Counted from the first letter of the stretch, positions 42,843 through 55,135 are shown. The stretch is 64,000 bases of DNA from Brachypodium distachyon (GCF_000005505.3 NC_016133.3:37289237-37353236), one strand, 5' to 3'. Numbers and translations: made by a program. The notes: generated from the letters alone by a model not told the origin.

Positions 42843-43083
42843 AAATACATTCATATTAATACGAGCTTTCTAATATCAAACAGTGTGGACAAGACATTGA
42901 GCAAAGTCAATGCATGTTCCGTCAAGAGTACTGCTAAAGTAAAAGTTCATCAAAACACCAGGAAAAGAAAACTCACAAGCTTCTTCCTATAAATACTCAT
43001 ACCATAAAGCTAACCTAAAAGATACTGTACGGACCGGCAACTAGAAATTAATCAAGCTGCGGCCCAAACTAAAAGATGTGATA

Positions 43084-44810
43084 TCAATGAATATACTCCC
43101 GATCTAGGAACCCCTTCAAAGGTTGTTCTAGCGCCTTCATCACAGCCTCCCACCCAGCATGTGTCGGGTGCACCTCGTCCCAGTAGAAGAACTTGTCGGG
43201 ATTTTCGCACAAGGTGTACAGGGCCTGTCCTGAAGCGTTGCGCTGTCCACAGTATCCAGTCGGATGAATTCTATTGCAGCATGGGGTCAGCTTACGCTTA
43301 AACTCCTTAGACTGATCCGACCCTTCACCTGCAATAGCATGGAAATTGTATGTGTAAATACCAATTCAAGCACATACTCAGCACCCAATTCATATTATTA
43401 GAATTCAAATTTTATAACGTGCGTGGATGCAAGTACTTACCAGAGGCATGATTGACGATGTTGGTGAAGGCGGTGTAGAGGTCTAGAATGTGGGCATTAT
43501 TCTTTTTGCCCATCAGCTGTTGCAGGTTGTTGTTGTGTAGAGATGCGCCATAGTTCTCAAGAAGGTCGCATGCAGTGTTGTTGTTTGACTTGGTATGTAG
43601 AGGCGCACAGCCAATGGGATGCAAGTTGTTTACTAGCACCTTTCTGAGACCTAACTTTTGTAGCTGCTCAACGTTCTTGACGATCTCAGAAGTCACATTC
43701 CCAATGTAAGTATCGATCTGCAAGAAAATTAAAGTTAGTAATTAAGATAGATGCATTCATGCCTGACTAATTACTCCGTAGTGTTTTAATGTGAAACTCT
43801 ATAGTACTCACATCATCGAAGCTACTCAAAAAGGTATCCTTGAAACCAGCACCACTCATGTAATCGTTGCCAGAGATGGCAACAAGCGCGACGGAGCGGT
43901 GAAACTGCTCTTTTGAGATTATCCCGTCGTTGACTAGCTTCTTGAATGCGTTGATTTGTGCAGCAAGGGTGAGCGCATTCTTGGAGCTTTGAGACACGCC
44001 AGCACCGCCAAAAGCCAGGTTCATGCCAGACGGGTCACAAAATTGATCCGAGAGCTTGTACGCCGGAGGGGCCTGGTTGAGACCCATGATCCTTGCTTCA
44101 AGGACGAAACGAGTAAACCATAAGTACAATAGTCTAAAATTGAGATCTCTTGGTAGTGGTAGGTATATTAATATGTACTCTCTCCCATCCTAAATCGTTG
44201 TCGAAATATTACATGTATCTAAACGTTTTTTTAAGATACATCCATATTTAGGCAAATTTGAGTTAAGAATTTAGAAACAGAGGGAGTACATAACACATAC
44301 CGACGAAATCTGCCTGATTCCTGTAGTTGGAGAATCGGCCGGTTGGAACAGGCGTCGCGGATGATCCACGAGAATTGAGATAAGAGCCATAGGGATAGTT
44401 CCACTGACGGAAGGTCTCTTCGAGAATAGAATCAGGTTGAGTGTGACCACGCGTCAGCTTCGGAAGATTGCCGTTGTCGACGAAGTCGTCGCCGAACACG
44501 AACAAGCTGGACCACTTGTTTCCAGACGACGCAGGGGTGCCCCGGGAATCGACTCCAGCAACTGTGTCACGACGAAACAGAAAGAGATCGATCAGTACGT
44601 CCTAGTGCGCTTTGTAATATTCAATAGAGAGACAGAGAGATCGATTAGTACATGCGTGGTACTGTACTTCCTAGTGCTTAGCAGTATTGAATCATTCAAT
44701 TCGAATAGAAGAGAGAATAGAGATTCATCCAGACGTAGTACGTACCATTGAAAACGACGAGGAGCAGGAGGCAGACGACGGCTGAGGCGGATCGATTGTC
44801 GATGTGTATC
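43084..44810 (-). CDS. GDSL esterase/lipase-like protein, about 375 aa, five exons; start codon not found
   Basis: Exons (minus): 1, about 44810-44746 (VVCLLLLVVFNG, signal-peptide-like); 2, 44561-44301; 3, 44095-43812; 4, 43717-43441; 5, 43328-43084. Exons 2-5 join in frame through GT/AG sites for 1067 nt. SGNH landmarks are LFVFGDDFVDNGN (block I), FGGAG (block II), AISGNDY (block III) and WDEVHPTHAGW (block V with the Asp and His). In block I the usual GDS is GDD, so the nucleophilic Ser is missing and hydrolase activity is doubtful; from memory some grass members share this. Block III Asn and block V Asp/His are intact and the frame is clean, suggesting a functional but perhaps non-catalytic secreted protein. 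No ATG lies between the TATA box and the end of exon 1, so the start is unresolved. Confidence 0.82.
44178..44286. mobile_element. Stowaway MITE in intron 2 of the GDSL gene
   Basis: Ends CTCTCTCCCATCCTAAATCG and, inverted, AATTTAGAAACAGAGGGAG, flanked by TA (44176-44177 and 44287-44288). It ends only about 12 bp from the exon 2 donor at 44300. Confidence 0.9.
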
Positions 44811-44838
44811 GTGCTGTAACGAGTCGCCCCTATAGCTG

Positions 44839-44846
44839 TATTTATA
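44839..44846 (-). promoter_or_regulatory. TATA box of the GDSL gene
   Basis: TATAAATA on the minus strand about 90 bp upstream of the exon 1 donor, leaving room for only a short 5'UTR and signal peptide. Confidence 0.5.
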
Positions 44847-44849
44847 CAG

Positions 44850-45990
44850 GCGCAACAACATGCCGTCCTGATGCAAGCAGCCGCCGGCCGTGCATGACTA
44901 CACAACGGCTTGCCTGGACACCTCGTCAAGTCCTGATGCGATCCGTCCATTGATACACCGTCTTCCAGCATGGATTCTACTCCACTTTTAACTAATTTCT
45001 TAGCTACAGGGCTTTAATTCGACTAGATCACGAACATGATACCAGATGGCGTACGTGTACAATTAATTACTACTACCCCTTATTAGATGCTCAGTTGACA
45101 CCGGTTTACAACTCCAGAATTCTATGATTTTGATCACAATACTAAAATAAAAAATCAACGAGAGATCTAAGTTAGAAAATTTTCAACACAGATTACATTG
45201 CACTAAATTTTCACTGTTTTCTGCAACAGGTGATGCCTGAAAAGGTAAAAACATAACACTGTTCAGGTATTGTATATGAAATTTCAAGTGAGAAGAATGG
45301 CAATTGGATGATGTAAAATACCATAAAATTGTCACAATGTTTTGATAAAAGATTATCGCAAATAATTGCCCCAAGAACAAGTGATATGATGATGAATACT
45401 TATCCTGACCAATGTCACGAAACTGCAGCATGCACATTAATTTGACAGACCTTGCATCGTATTTGTCCATGAGCATGTATCTACATGCGCAACCTAATTC
45501 GATGCGGCGAGGAAGAAGCAAATCATCTGGCATTCAGAATGTTTGACACTAGATGGGTACTCATCCTTGTGAGCTTTCTGAACAAGTACAGATCTTCGTA
45601 TGCCAGCAGCAAATGCTAGTGACTATCCATGTGTTTGTGAACCCTTAAGTAATTATGGACATGTTTCGCTACCAAAGAAAACTGCAGGAATATATTAGCA
45701 AAACACATTGTTGGATATGTTTTTCAGACTTGTGGTAACTCTAGGGTATATTCATCAAAACTTTTTGGTACATCAAGGGTATCCCTGTCAAGCCTTTTTG
45801 TTTTCTTAAACAAATGCACACATCCTGTTGTCAATTTCGATGGATGTGACTCCAGGATAATCCAATTGTATGATGTAAACGGTGTTGCCAGCTCTTTTAT
45901 AAGCTAAAAAAATATTCTGTTAGAATTAGGATTGTGCATAAAAGAATTAAAATTAACATTGTTTTAAGAAGCGAATCAAAACAAACAGAA
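44850..45990. other. intergenic
   Basis: AT-rich. A 116-codon ORF at 45183-45533 (-) has no recognisable domain. Confidence 0.35.
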
Positions 45991-45995
45991 TGTTA

Positions 45996-46975
45996 ACATT
46001 TGCAACCAAGGAAGAGGAGAAAGACAAGCTTCGGTCGATGTACCTTCTTTGGATATTAGAAGAGACATCTGCCACAAGCCAACTGCATCATCTCAGTCTT
46101 TGCACCAAATCCAGGTAGATTTTTTTTTCAGATAACTGCATTTCAGGACAATTAATTACCAGCTAATGCAAAGCCTTTTGAACTGGTTTAATGGATTGTT
46201 ATCCCTTTTGATCTGTCTACGAAAAGATAAAATCTGCAACTACATTTCTATACTTGGAAAAGAAGCAAAAATAATCATCCATTATGTGTAGACTTTAGAA
46301 AAAGTGAAGTGCAAGGACAAACCATATATAGAACTCAATACTCAGTTGTCACATTACTTAAAAATCCGTGATGAACAAAATGGGTTCAATTCATGTGCAG
46401 ACCGGGAGCCAGCAGCCCAGCACAGTGGTCACAGTACTGCAAACTAAGCAGCATATGAATGTCACGTCAGCAGGAAACATGTGCATATTCTGCCATGGCA
46501 GAGGAGCTGGCTTTGAACCCCTGAAATTGCACAACCATGGTATTTCAGTTCAGTGGGTGAATCTAGCTTACCATAACTGACAGTTTGATTTCATAAAAAC
46601 ACTTCCATATAATGCATTGTCAAGACCAAAAACTTCTATAGCTAAATTTGGCATATCTCTTCCGCAAATAAAAGAGCTGGGCATATCTCTTCCGCGAAAA
46701 ACAAATGATTTCCCCCCCTCGGATTGGCGAAAAAGAAAAGTTGGGCATATCTCTTCCGCGAAAAACAAAAGATTTTTTCCCCTCGGATTGGAGAAAAAGA
46801 AAAGTTGGGCATATCTCTTCCGCAAAAAGAAAAGAAAAGTTGGGCATGTCTCTGTCAGGAAAAGTGTCTGGCCTTCACCTGAGTGCCACTGTTCTATCAG
46901 AACTGCAGAGAGAGAAAAATCGGCAGAAGGAACTGCAGTATCTATACCAAGAACTTGAGCATCTGCTCTAAGAGC
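45996..46975 (+). pseudogene. possible relict exons of an unidentified gene
   Basis: Three protein-like stretches on the plus strand: 45996-46110 (ASVDVPSLDIRRDICHKP..., before CCAG|GTAGAT); about 46402-46490 after a TGTGCAG acceptor-like site (TGSQQPSTVVTVLQTKQHMN); and 46860-46971 (SGLHLSATVLSELQREKN, RQKELQYLYQELEHLL, stop), a coiled-coil-like end. Frames and splice sites could not be joined into one gene and the family is not recognised. The A-rich repeats at 46660-46850 interrupt it. Confidence 0.25.
46660..46850. repeat. 20-bp motif repeated five times with A-rich spacers
   Basis: GTTGGGCATATCTCTTCCGC (first copies begin GC or lack the first base, the last is truncated) recurs at about 46660, 46678, 46740, 46804 and 46838. 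Spacers are about 10, 44, 44 and 15 nt, all rich in A (AAATAAAAGA; GAAAAACAAATGATTTCC... GCGAAAAAGAAAA; AAAAAGAAAAGAAAA). The two long spacers are near-identical and contain CCCCTCGGATTGG. Confidence 0.8.
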
Positions 46976-48360
46976 TGCGTGTGAAAATTTTGTTCCTATA
47001 CTTAATAGTCTAAAAATCATGAGATTTGAGGCGTTTGCCAATTCATCTTGTCAAAGATTAAATTTGTGATACCTATCTATAACACTGAAACATTTTCTGG
47101 TCCAACAAGACAAGAAACATCACATGATTTCTCGAGAACAAAAAAAAGGGAAACATCAAAAAATACCAAAACTTTATGTGTTCTTGCAGTGCCCATTGGT
47201 TAGTAGGAAACCATACTGGCCTCGGGAGTGGGCGGTGACGATGGCTCCAAGAGTTGGATAAGGGGCAAGCGGAAACATTATCTAAATGAATATACCAGAT
47301 TTACTTGCAACCAAAGCATATGTATGAGTAAAGAATAGGGTAAGGTTATTTTATATTATTATACCAGATTTACTTGCAATCAAAGCACGTGTATGAAAGA
47401 ACTAATAAGGTCCATACACGATACATTCGGTAAAAAAAAAAGGCCCATACACTAAAAATTATTATAGAACTAGCTTTGGCAAACCCTTGCCAGATTACTT
47501 GAGCTGGTCATGAGTAATTATTTGTTGCATTGCCCTGGTATTGCAGCCCAAAAATGCTAAAATTACATAGGTTGTGAAGAATGCAAGCCCCGGCAAATCA
47601 ACAATAGCATGCCGAAAGATCTAAAATATATAACTCCGGTCAATCAAATTAAATATTTCATTTGAGTGGCATAAAATTGCAACTTATCCAAACCTGGAGA
47701 TTAACTTCCTGGTTGCTGCACCTGGGGACATAAAGCAAAGATAGATGCCTTGCTGCGGATTAGCGACAGAATAAAAATTAGGATTACACGGGATTTCCAC
47801 GGGATAAAAATAAGGATGCCAGCTTTACTCTACTTGAGACTGAACCACGTGCCTCAATTAACCAAAAAATTTAAGGAACTGGAAGAAATTTTTTGTAGTC
47901 CATCCACAGGAACTGATGCACTTTATTACTCCAAAAGTCCAAATAAATTTGTTCACGAGACACAGTCCAAGACAGGTGCTCCGCTTCTTTAAGCTCCAGA
48001 CCAGCTCATCAGCTGACTGAAGCATTGCTCCTAAACGCTAGGTAATCACCTTGCAATCGTACAATCGATCCCTTGCTTTTCGCTATAAAAAATGACCCGC
48101 TGATTTTGCTCTCCCAGAAGCATTTTAAATCAAAGAGCGAACTAGTGCAGAAATATTTGGCAGAAAAATTTCACAGTTTGAGCCGGCATCACCTCTTAGG
48201 AAATTCGGCATCATTGGTAGTATCTCAAAGGGAGCGTTTGGCGAACTTGACCCTCGATTTGGCAAACACATAATAGACACGTATTGGTGGTTTTGGGCGG
48301 GGACGCGCTGGTCGATGGCGGAGGTTGGTGGCGACTTCGATGGCCTAGCGGTGGATGGCG
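46976..48360. other. intergenic
   Basis: No recognisable gene. A direct repeat of ATACCAGATTTACTTGCAA occurs at about 47291 and 47360. Confidence 0.35.
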
Positions 48361-48363
48361 GCG

Positions 48364-48442
48364 GCAGTGGGGGAGGATTTTTTTTTTTTTGAGGTGAAGG
48401 GGGAGGAACTTTTTTTTTTGAGGGCAAGGGGGAGGAACCTTT
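48364..48442. repeat. A-tail microinsertions in minus orientation
   Basis: Read on the minus strand, GTTCCTCCCCCTT occurs twice with GCCCTCAAAAAAAAAA between, then CACCTCAAAAAAAAAAAA and another TCCTCCCCC. Same pattern as 42722-42842. Confidence 0.65.
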
Positions 48443-48814
48443 TAAATCGGCCCACAGGCAGCTTCACAAGAGCAGCATGGCGGGAGCCCATGTCGATCCA
48501 AACAGTGCAATGCGTAATGGAGCAGGAGCAGCAGCCAATACACGCATGCACAGCAGGCACAGGACGACGACGGTTCAAATGGAGGCTCGATCACCGTCCT
48601 GGTTAATGCTCGTAATTAACGCGTGTCATAGCCCATCTCAGGGCCCTTAAATATGGTTTCGTGCTGTAAGACCGTCTTATCTTAGATGTTCCACATCAAT
48701 TAAAAAAGACAAAAAAATATGTTATAGTGAGTTATGTCTTAGTATTATATCTTAAAATTAATGTTTAGATAAATAAAATTAACTAAATAAATGTTTAGAC
48801 AACGTGAAATTTGA

Positions 48815-49875
48815 CTTTTCATTCTTGTGAAGGGATCCTTTTGTTCTCCACATATCCTCGTGTCCTCGTGGCTGGAATGAACTTCTTCTATACACGGTTT
48901 GATTTACAAAGATTCCATGCCCTCTTTGTGCACTCTTTAAAAAGAAAAGCCTCAATCAGCATGGCCCTCCTGAACAACCAATGGATCAGATGGATTAAGA
49001 GAAACCCTTCGGCGGCTGTCCTTCTTGACTTTGTAACTTTGTGGAGCCAACTTCAGAATGTTCATCTTTCGGACGAGCCTGACAAAATTATTTGGAAGCT
49101 CACCTCGAATCAGTGCTACTCGGCGGCCAGCGTTTACCAAGTCCAATTCAATGGCAGAATCTTATCTCAAGAAGCAAATCTAGTCTGGAGAACCAAGATC
49201 CCCCTCAAGAACAAATTCTTCATGTGGATCGCTTCTCAAAAATCGATGTCTTACCGCTGACAGACTTGCGCTCAAAGGAATCCCTCACAATCCTACCTGC
49301 CAACTTTGCCGCCTACATCCGGAAACTGCCGTGCACATCTTCACGCAATGCCCCTTTGCTTCTATCTTCTGGGTAAGACTGTCTCGACTTTGTCAGCTGC
49401 GTCTTGTTGCCTCCTCCGCTCCGAATGCCACAAACCTCTTCTCCTGGTGGCGCCGAGAAGTCTGGTCACTCCTTTGGTATCGGCAGGCTCAAGATCAACA
49501 CTTCGATTGCTTTGGGATGCTGGTTCATATGGCTGGAAAGAAACAATCGCGTCTTCAACAATCTGCAAAGATCCGAGCAGCAGCTTTGTTACTTGGCCCT
49601 GGATGAGCTCGCGGCCTGGAAAAGTGCGGGATTCAAAGGTGCGACCATGATCAGATGATTGCAATCTTCTGGGAACAAGAAGTGAGGCCGCCGGAGCAGC
49701 TCCCTTGGTCGTTTCTGATAGTGTTTTGATTTTGCTGTCTGCTGCTTGTTCATAGTTTAGTTCAGGTTGTGCTGCCTTTTTTCTTTCTGGAATAATTCCC
49801 CTCTTTATGAGGCCTTTGTTTCTTTTTCCCCTTAATTAATTAATGAAATACAGCACTGCTGTTTTCGTCAAAAAT
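48815..49875 (+). pseudogene. 5'-truncated LINE, zf-RVT end of ORF2, with frameshifts
   Basis: Segments MALLNNQWIRWIKRNPSAAV, IIWKLTSNQCYSAASVYQVQ, KNKFFMWIASQKSMSYR / ADRLALKGIPHNPTCQLC, AVHIFTQCPFASIFWVRL and LGCWFIWLERNNRVFNNLQR are the typical C-terminal order of plant LINE ORF2 but fall in different frames. The 3'UTR ends AATGAAATACAGCACTGCTG TTTTCGTCAAAAA. Confidence 0.8.
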
Positions 49876-50760
49876 TTACCCACAGATCTGGCAATCCAAC
49901 TAGCATGTGAAATTGTGAATGACCTAACTCAAACCCAAAAGCCTGCTACTCCTTGAGCTCGCGTGATTCATCGCCTTTCACGCGAGCGCCACGAGTACCC
50001 CGGAATGGACAGCCATCATCTCTGCTCCTTTACACTGATGAACACAGCTGGATCGACATCCGTCTGCAGAAACAAAAAGGTCACGAGGACTACCAAGAAC
50101 TCTGGGCGTAAATTCCGTGCACTTGAATGGAAATGAAAAAAAAAACATAAAGACGTGATGCATCGCTATCAGGTATCAGCAGTAGCACAATATATTTATG
50201 ACCACGCTGGAACAGAATCTATCATGTTACGATGTGTGTTTCCAGTTCATAGCTGAGATATTCCAAAAAAGGAGTTCATGGCTGGGCTGGGTTGGTGTTT
50301 GGTGCAGAGCCTTCCATTCCATTGTAGGGTGTACAATGCTTTGAATAAACCAAATTTTACCATTTGTCATGACTGCAATTTTAGAGGGAAACGAATGCAC
50401 AAACATGTGGGGTCGCGTCTGCAACTCGATCGATAAGTAGCACCGAAAATGGTCTCTGTTTACCAAAGATCATCACAGTATGGTACAAACCTAAATTATA
50501 AACTCACATGCGCATGCTAGTTGCATAGGGATCAGACTCCCTAGACCTTCTGCTTAAATGTGAACACCCAAAATCCAACATGCAATTTGAGAAGTTATGA
50601 GTCAATGTCATGAGTTATCAATTTATCATGGCACAAATCTCTGCAAGATGTCATGAGATTCCTAAAGTTTCTTTCGAATAAAATCAAAAGTATTAACAGT
50701 TTAAAGAACTAATATATGCATAGGCATATCTGAAATTTTACTGGTATATACGCTTTTCTT
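49876..50760. other. intergenic
   Basis: Nothing recognised. Confidence 0.35.
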
Positions 50761-50844
50761 TCTGTTTGCCTGGACCGTACGTACGTACAACAGGGACGCT
50801 GTCTGTGTGCTTCTCCCTCGTGCTGCGTTGGTGGTGCTCTGCAC

Positions 50845-51036
50845 CTTTCAATCAATTGCCTGAAATATTGGTTACTGGTCAGTCTCCTGAAATTCATCAT
50901 GTGGATGGTATTGCAGTGGCTGATAAATTTACATTAAATAAAGTCCCGTCCAAAGTTCGCAGCCCTCCTGCTAAATTAGCGAATATTAGCATCCATAGTC
51001 ACACAGTAATTTCTATGAGACGCTACTACTTTCAGG
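50845..51036 (+). pseudogene. isolated exon-like open segment before a consensus splice donor
   Basis: Reads FNQLPEILVTGQSPEIHHVD, GIAVADKFTLNKVPSKVRSP, PAKLANISIHSHTVISMRRY, YFQ, then TTTCAG|GTGAGT. Composition is protein-like and the donor is strong, but no partner exon or family was recognised. It could belong with the segments at 45996-46975, with the LINE at 48815 inside an intron. Confidence 0.25.
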
Positions 51037-51062
51037 TGAGTTTTCATAGCGATGGATATTAA

Positions 51063-53870
51063 GGAGAAGTAAAAATTAAATGGAAAGCCTAATAATGTGA
51101 ATAAGAGGTATAGCAGCTTAGCATGCAGGGATTGTGCACATCGACAAATGCAGAGGTCAGGACGTAATAAAGTTCTTCTAGCAAATATAATATAATTTCC
51201 AAATAAAAGTTGCAATGACACCAAATATAATATAATTTCCAGACACAGCTACGAAGGATTTCCTTCCAGTATGTCCAATATACCAAAAACTTCCCCAGAT
51301 CTAAAACAAAGGAGCGAACTCCAAATATTCTTTATGTAGCCACGATTATGGGTGTATGTACTGTGTACTGGTACTATATTGGTTGCCGTCTTTCCGGGTA
51401 GATGAGCAGTTACAGAAGTGTAATATCCACTTTCTTCCAATTATGGAACAATTGAATCAAAGCAGCCATCCTTTCACCGCGTAGGTCCACGAAAACAAGA
51501 TACCGAATGAGTCTGTGGCCAGTTAACTCGGTTTATGTGCTCAGCTCTGATGCACAAAACACCCAAGGAAACTACAGGGCTACAGACACATTCACTGTTC
51601 GGGAGAACATACGGATCAGACCTCTGGCCATATAACCACCAGTATCATCTCAAATTGCACTGTATGACTTAAATTATTTGCTGGAGAGTTGTTGCCATAA
51701 ATGAAGAGACAATAGGCCCTGCTCAACCACATTGGTTAATTCATGATTTCTGTCCTACCATGCTGTCTGCTTTGCTGCTTAGCTCACTGATATCGCCATC
51801 ACATTACCATAAGCATTTGTAGAGGATGTTAAGATGCTGCCATCAGCTCCGGTGTACAGTCCAGTTCACTAGCCACTGGCTAATCATCTCATGATAGCTT
51901 TCTTCAATGACGGACAACCTAGCTCAGAGGAGGGTGGAACAGCCAGCCTAAATGTGCTCGAGCTGCCGATGGAATACAAGTCTTTGCTGTGACCACTTAA
52001 AACATTTTGCAAGTTGCATGGTTGATACATACATGTATTAATTGCACCCCCTCTAGGCTCATTCTGTGATCTGGTATACAAGTATCATTACCATACTTTA
52101 TCCTGATAGTGATCTGCAAGACAGCAAAAGTAAGAGATTATTCTGTCGTCAATGTGTTTTACTACTTGACATTAAACTAAGATCATTGTTAATCATATCA
52201 TCAGACAAATGTGAGATATAAACAGCTGCATTTTAAGGAGTTTTGCTCCATTGTTTCTGTTTCCAGATTCCAATTCAACAGTTGGAATCAGCAAACAAGA
52301 AACAATACTACTGTTAGAATAGGCAGGAAATGGGGTACAAGTTAAAACAGTTTTTTAAGGGAAGTTAAAACAGTTCTTGTGTGGCCTTGGAGTGCAAACC
52401 TGGCTCATGCAACCATGACATACACACCCCAGAGGTCCAGACCATGTGATCTTCTCCCTTCTTATTTAAGGATTTGCATTGCAATACCGCTGGCTTTCTA
52501 TGTGCATGATTTTGTGAAGGGTTGTGCTGTGTGTTTGGATTTTGAGTCGGTGGCAAGTTAATAGAAGGGAGGTTCTGAACTTGTGATGAACCCCCACACA
52601 AATTTAACAATGGCATGCCACTATGCTGAGAACCGTGACTGGTATTGTAAGATATGACATGACATTATGAAGAGACCAACCAACACCAGTAAATATTTTA
52701 TAATACTTCATCTTACTCCACCCCGATCTTATTGGCTCTCAGGAAGTCCCTGTCCAACAACAGATACCAAAGGAGGCAAGGCCATTCTTATAATTCTGAC
52801 CTTTTTTCAGAACAGCACATGAATCTCATCATGGTTCAAACGGATGAAAAAAAATACTAAACAAATAGTTGAGGTAGATGTAGTACTTAGGATTATCCTT
52901 AAGCTTTCAGTTATCTACTTGCAGCGTACATATCCACTATTCCATTTTGGTCACTGATGTGACCAGCATAAATGATGTACCTTCCTTGCTGAACAGAACA
53001 TTGCTTCAAAGGTGATTTGGATGTCTACTTATAATTCTTTTGGTACACTGTACTGTCAAGTTGACATCAAGAATTTCAACCAATACAAGACATCCATACC
53101 TATCAGATAGACAATGCGTAGGTAATCTAGCGTACCATGATATCCTAACCTCGAAACTTGCTAACCAACTAAGCTAGACCATTCAATATTACTGCCATTA
53201 TATGACAACAACAAGCACATTGGTACAATGTCATTTTTTGAACTAAAGGTGCTACAGTATCATAAGTTCTTTGGACTGCAGAAGCTGGGACATTTGATTG
53301 CCTGATTCAATCTGGAACCGTCTTTCACGTGAAATCTGGCTTATTGATCGTTTATATTAATGGGAAACGGTGTTAAGAGATGTGGTCCTTTTCTCTCGGT
53401 CCCTCTCGCTCTGATGGGTTGAAATAAGGTCAGTGGGTCTCCAAGCTTTCACCACCCATTTGTCAACCTAATCGCTTGCTTCCTATTGCCCCCTCACACA
53501 GGTGCCTAGTTATATCGGCCCAAATAGTCATGTTATCAGTCTAAACAGTGCCTTCTCTACACCCTGCCTTTCTCTTTGTTCAAAGCAACACCTCTGGCCT
53601 TGAACCTCTACATCAAGGTTTGAATGGCAAGGTAGAACTGTGCCTAATTAAGCAATGACCCCCCAAAATTATCTTCAGCCAAAACATAATTTGATCCCTA
53701 TAATTGCGAAATAGTAATAACAGTCTGTATGACTCCAGAATAACAAACGGATACACAAAAGGATTAAATATGACATTGCTTCTTGAAAGTATATAAGAGC
53801 TGTAGAAAGGGGAGGAGCAGGAGCCTTGGCGCAAGAAGACTGGAGGAGAGCTAAGATAGAATAAAATTAA
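51063..53870. other. long intergenic stretch
   Basis: AT-rich with short ORFs on both strands and no recognisable domain. A CAAATATAATATAATTTCC word is repeated at about 51183 and 51223. Confidence 0.35.
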
Positions 53871-53879
53871 GAAGTCTAG

Positions 53880-54101
53880 GGTGTGTTTGGTTTTTAGCCA
53901 AATTTTGGCAGCCCATAAAAAAATGTTGCTTGTTTTCTTTGCAGCCAAAAATTTGGTTGCCAATAATCGTCTAGCCATCCCTCTCGCAAATTTTTGCCAA
54001 ATGTTTGGTAAAGTGTGGGCTCACGAATTGTTGGCCCAAAAATTGGCAAGCCAAATTTTGCTAAGATTTGGTAAGGCTTGGGCATGAACCAAACATACCC
54101 C
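53880..54101. mobile_element. MITE with GGTGTGTTTGGTT ends
   Basis: Left GGTGTGTTTGGTTTTTAGCC and right GAACCAAACATACCCC are inverted; TAG flanks each side (53877-53879 and 54102-54104), a possible 3-bp TSD. The arms extend a few bases further as AAGAAG(T/A)CTAG. The internal sequence is AT-rich and palindromic (GCCAAATTTTGGC). Tourist-like from the end sequence; not proven. Confidence 0.6.
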
Positions 54102-54298
54102 TAGTCTTCTTGGAACAGAATTGGGCCAAAGGGGACTAGTTAATTAAGAATAGAGTCTAGGTGAATGAGTCTAACAGTATCACAAAAGGTATAAGGAATC
54201 AAATTTTATTATAATGGTCAATCGTCTATCCATCGACAATTCTACTAAAAATGGTCGATGGCCTATCGATCGACCACAAGTAAAAAAGCAACAATCCC

Positions 54299-54445
54299 AC
54301 AAAACTACAGATTTAGGGAGCAAGTGCACCACAAAACTATATATTTAGGGATCAAATGTATCACAAAACTAAATATTTAATTACTATTTTTTACAAAACT
54401 GCAGATTTGGGAATAACCTGTATCACAAACAGCAGATTTGGTAAA
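54299..54445. repeat. degenerate ~33-bp tandem repeat, 4-5 units
   Basis: Units begin CAAAACTACAGATTTAGGGA, CAAAACTATATATTTAGGGA, CAAAACTAAATATTTAATTA, AAAACTGCAGATTTGGGAAT and CAAACAGCAGATTTGG. Confidence 0.65.
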
Positions 54446-55049
54446 CATGTTACTTGAACATGCAGTCAGATGAGATAGTTTGTACATAAACCTGTACTTT
54501 TGCCCCTCATTTAAATTAGGCAATAAATATGTTCTGTCTTCGAATTGTTAATCTGTACCCTCCCTACCTACCCTTCAGAGTACTCTACCCTTTACCTCTT
54601 TCATAGCCAAGCAAGGTTACTACAGGCTTCCTTTCAAAGAAGGTTCCTACAGGCGGATCTCAACCAAGACTTCTGGCCAAACAATTTGCCTAGGTGTTCC
54701 CAAATTTATTTATGTTGACAAGGCGGTCTTTCCACAAGACCAGAACAGTTTCATTTAGAAATACCCTGTTCATTATTATTTTTGGCATGACTCAGCAGGC
54801 AGACCGATCATACTGTTCACAAGGAATAATCGTGTTAAAGAACAAAACTCTGAAGATCGAAAACAGGCAACTTTTACATAAGCACACCATGCTTTGAAAG
54901 TCTGATCTCCTAGCTACTCAGATAACCATAGGAAGGACAAGGATAATTGCCATGGGTCTAAAGATGTCAAGCGGCTTATGAAATTGTCAGTTTGTCTGCA
55001 CTGTCTCACCTGTCACGGCCAATCAAAACAGCCTATTTTCGCCTGAATC
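54446..55049. other. intergenic
   Basis: No gene or repeat recognised. Confidence 0.35.
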
Positions 55050-55135
55050 ATGTGTTGGACTGTTTTTGGGCTTGTAAATACATTCTTTCTATCAATGCAT
55101 CGAGACGTAAGCTTTGCGTTTTCTCGAAAAAAAAA
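55050..55135 (+). mobile_element. extremely 5'-truncated LINE, 3' tail only
   Basis: TACATTCTTTCTATCAATGC, ATCGAGACGTAAGC and TTTGCGTTTTCTCG plus a run of A are the same 3' tail as the LINE at 55348-57819 and the element at 8367-10350, here on the plus strand and without any body. No clear TSD was found. Confidence 0.7.

Noticed and set aside
46660..46850. repeat-spacer array resembling CRISPR
   Set aside because: Spacers are A-rich and two are nearly identical, in a plant nuclear genome; fits retro-tail or minisatellite origin.
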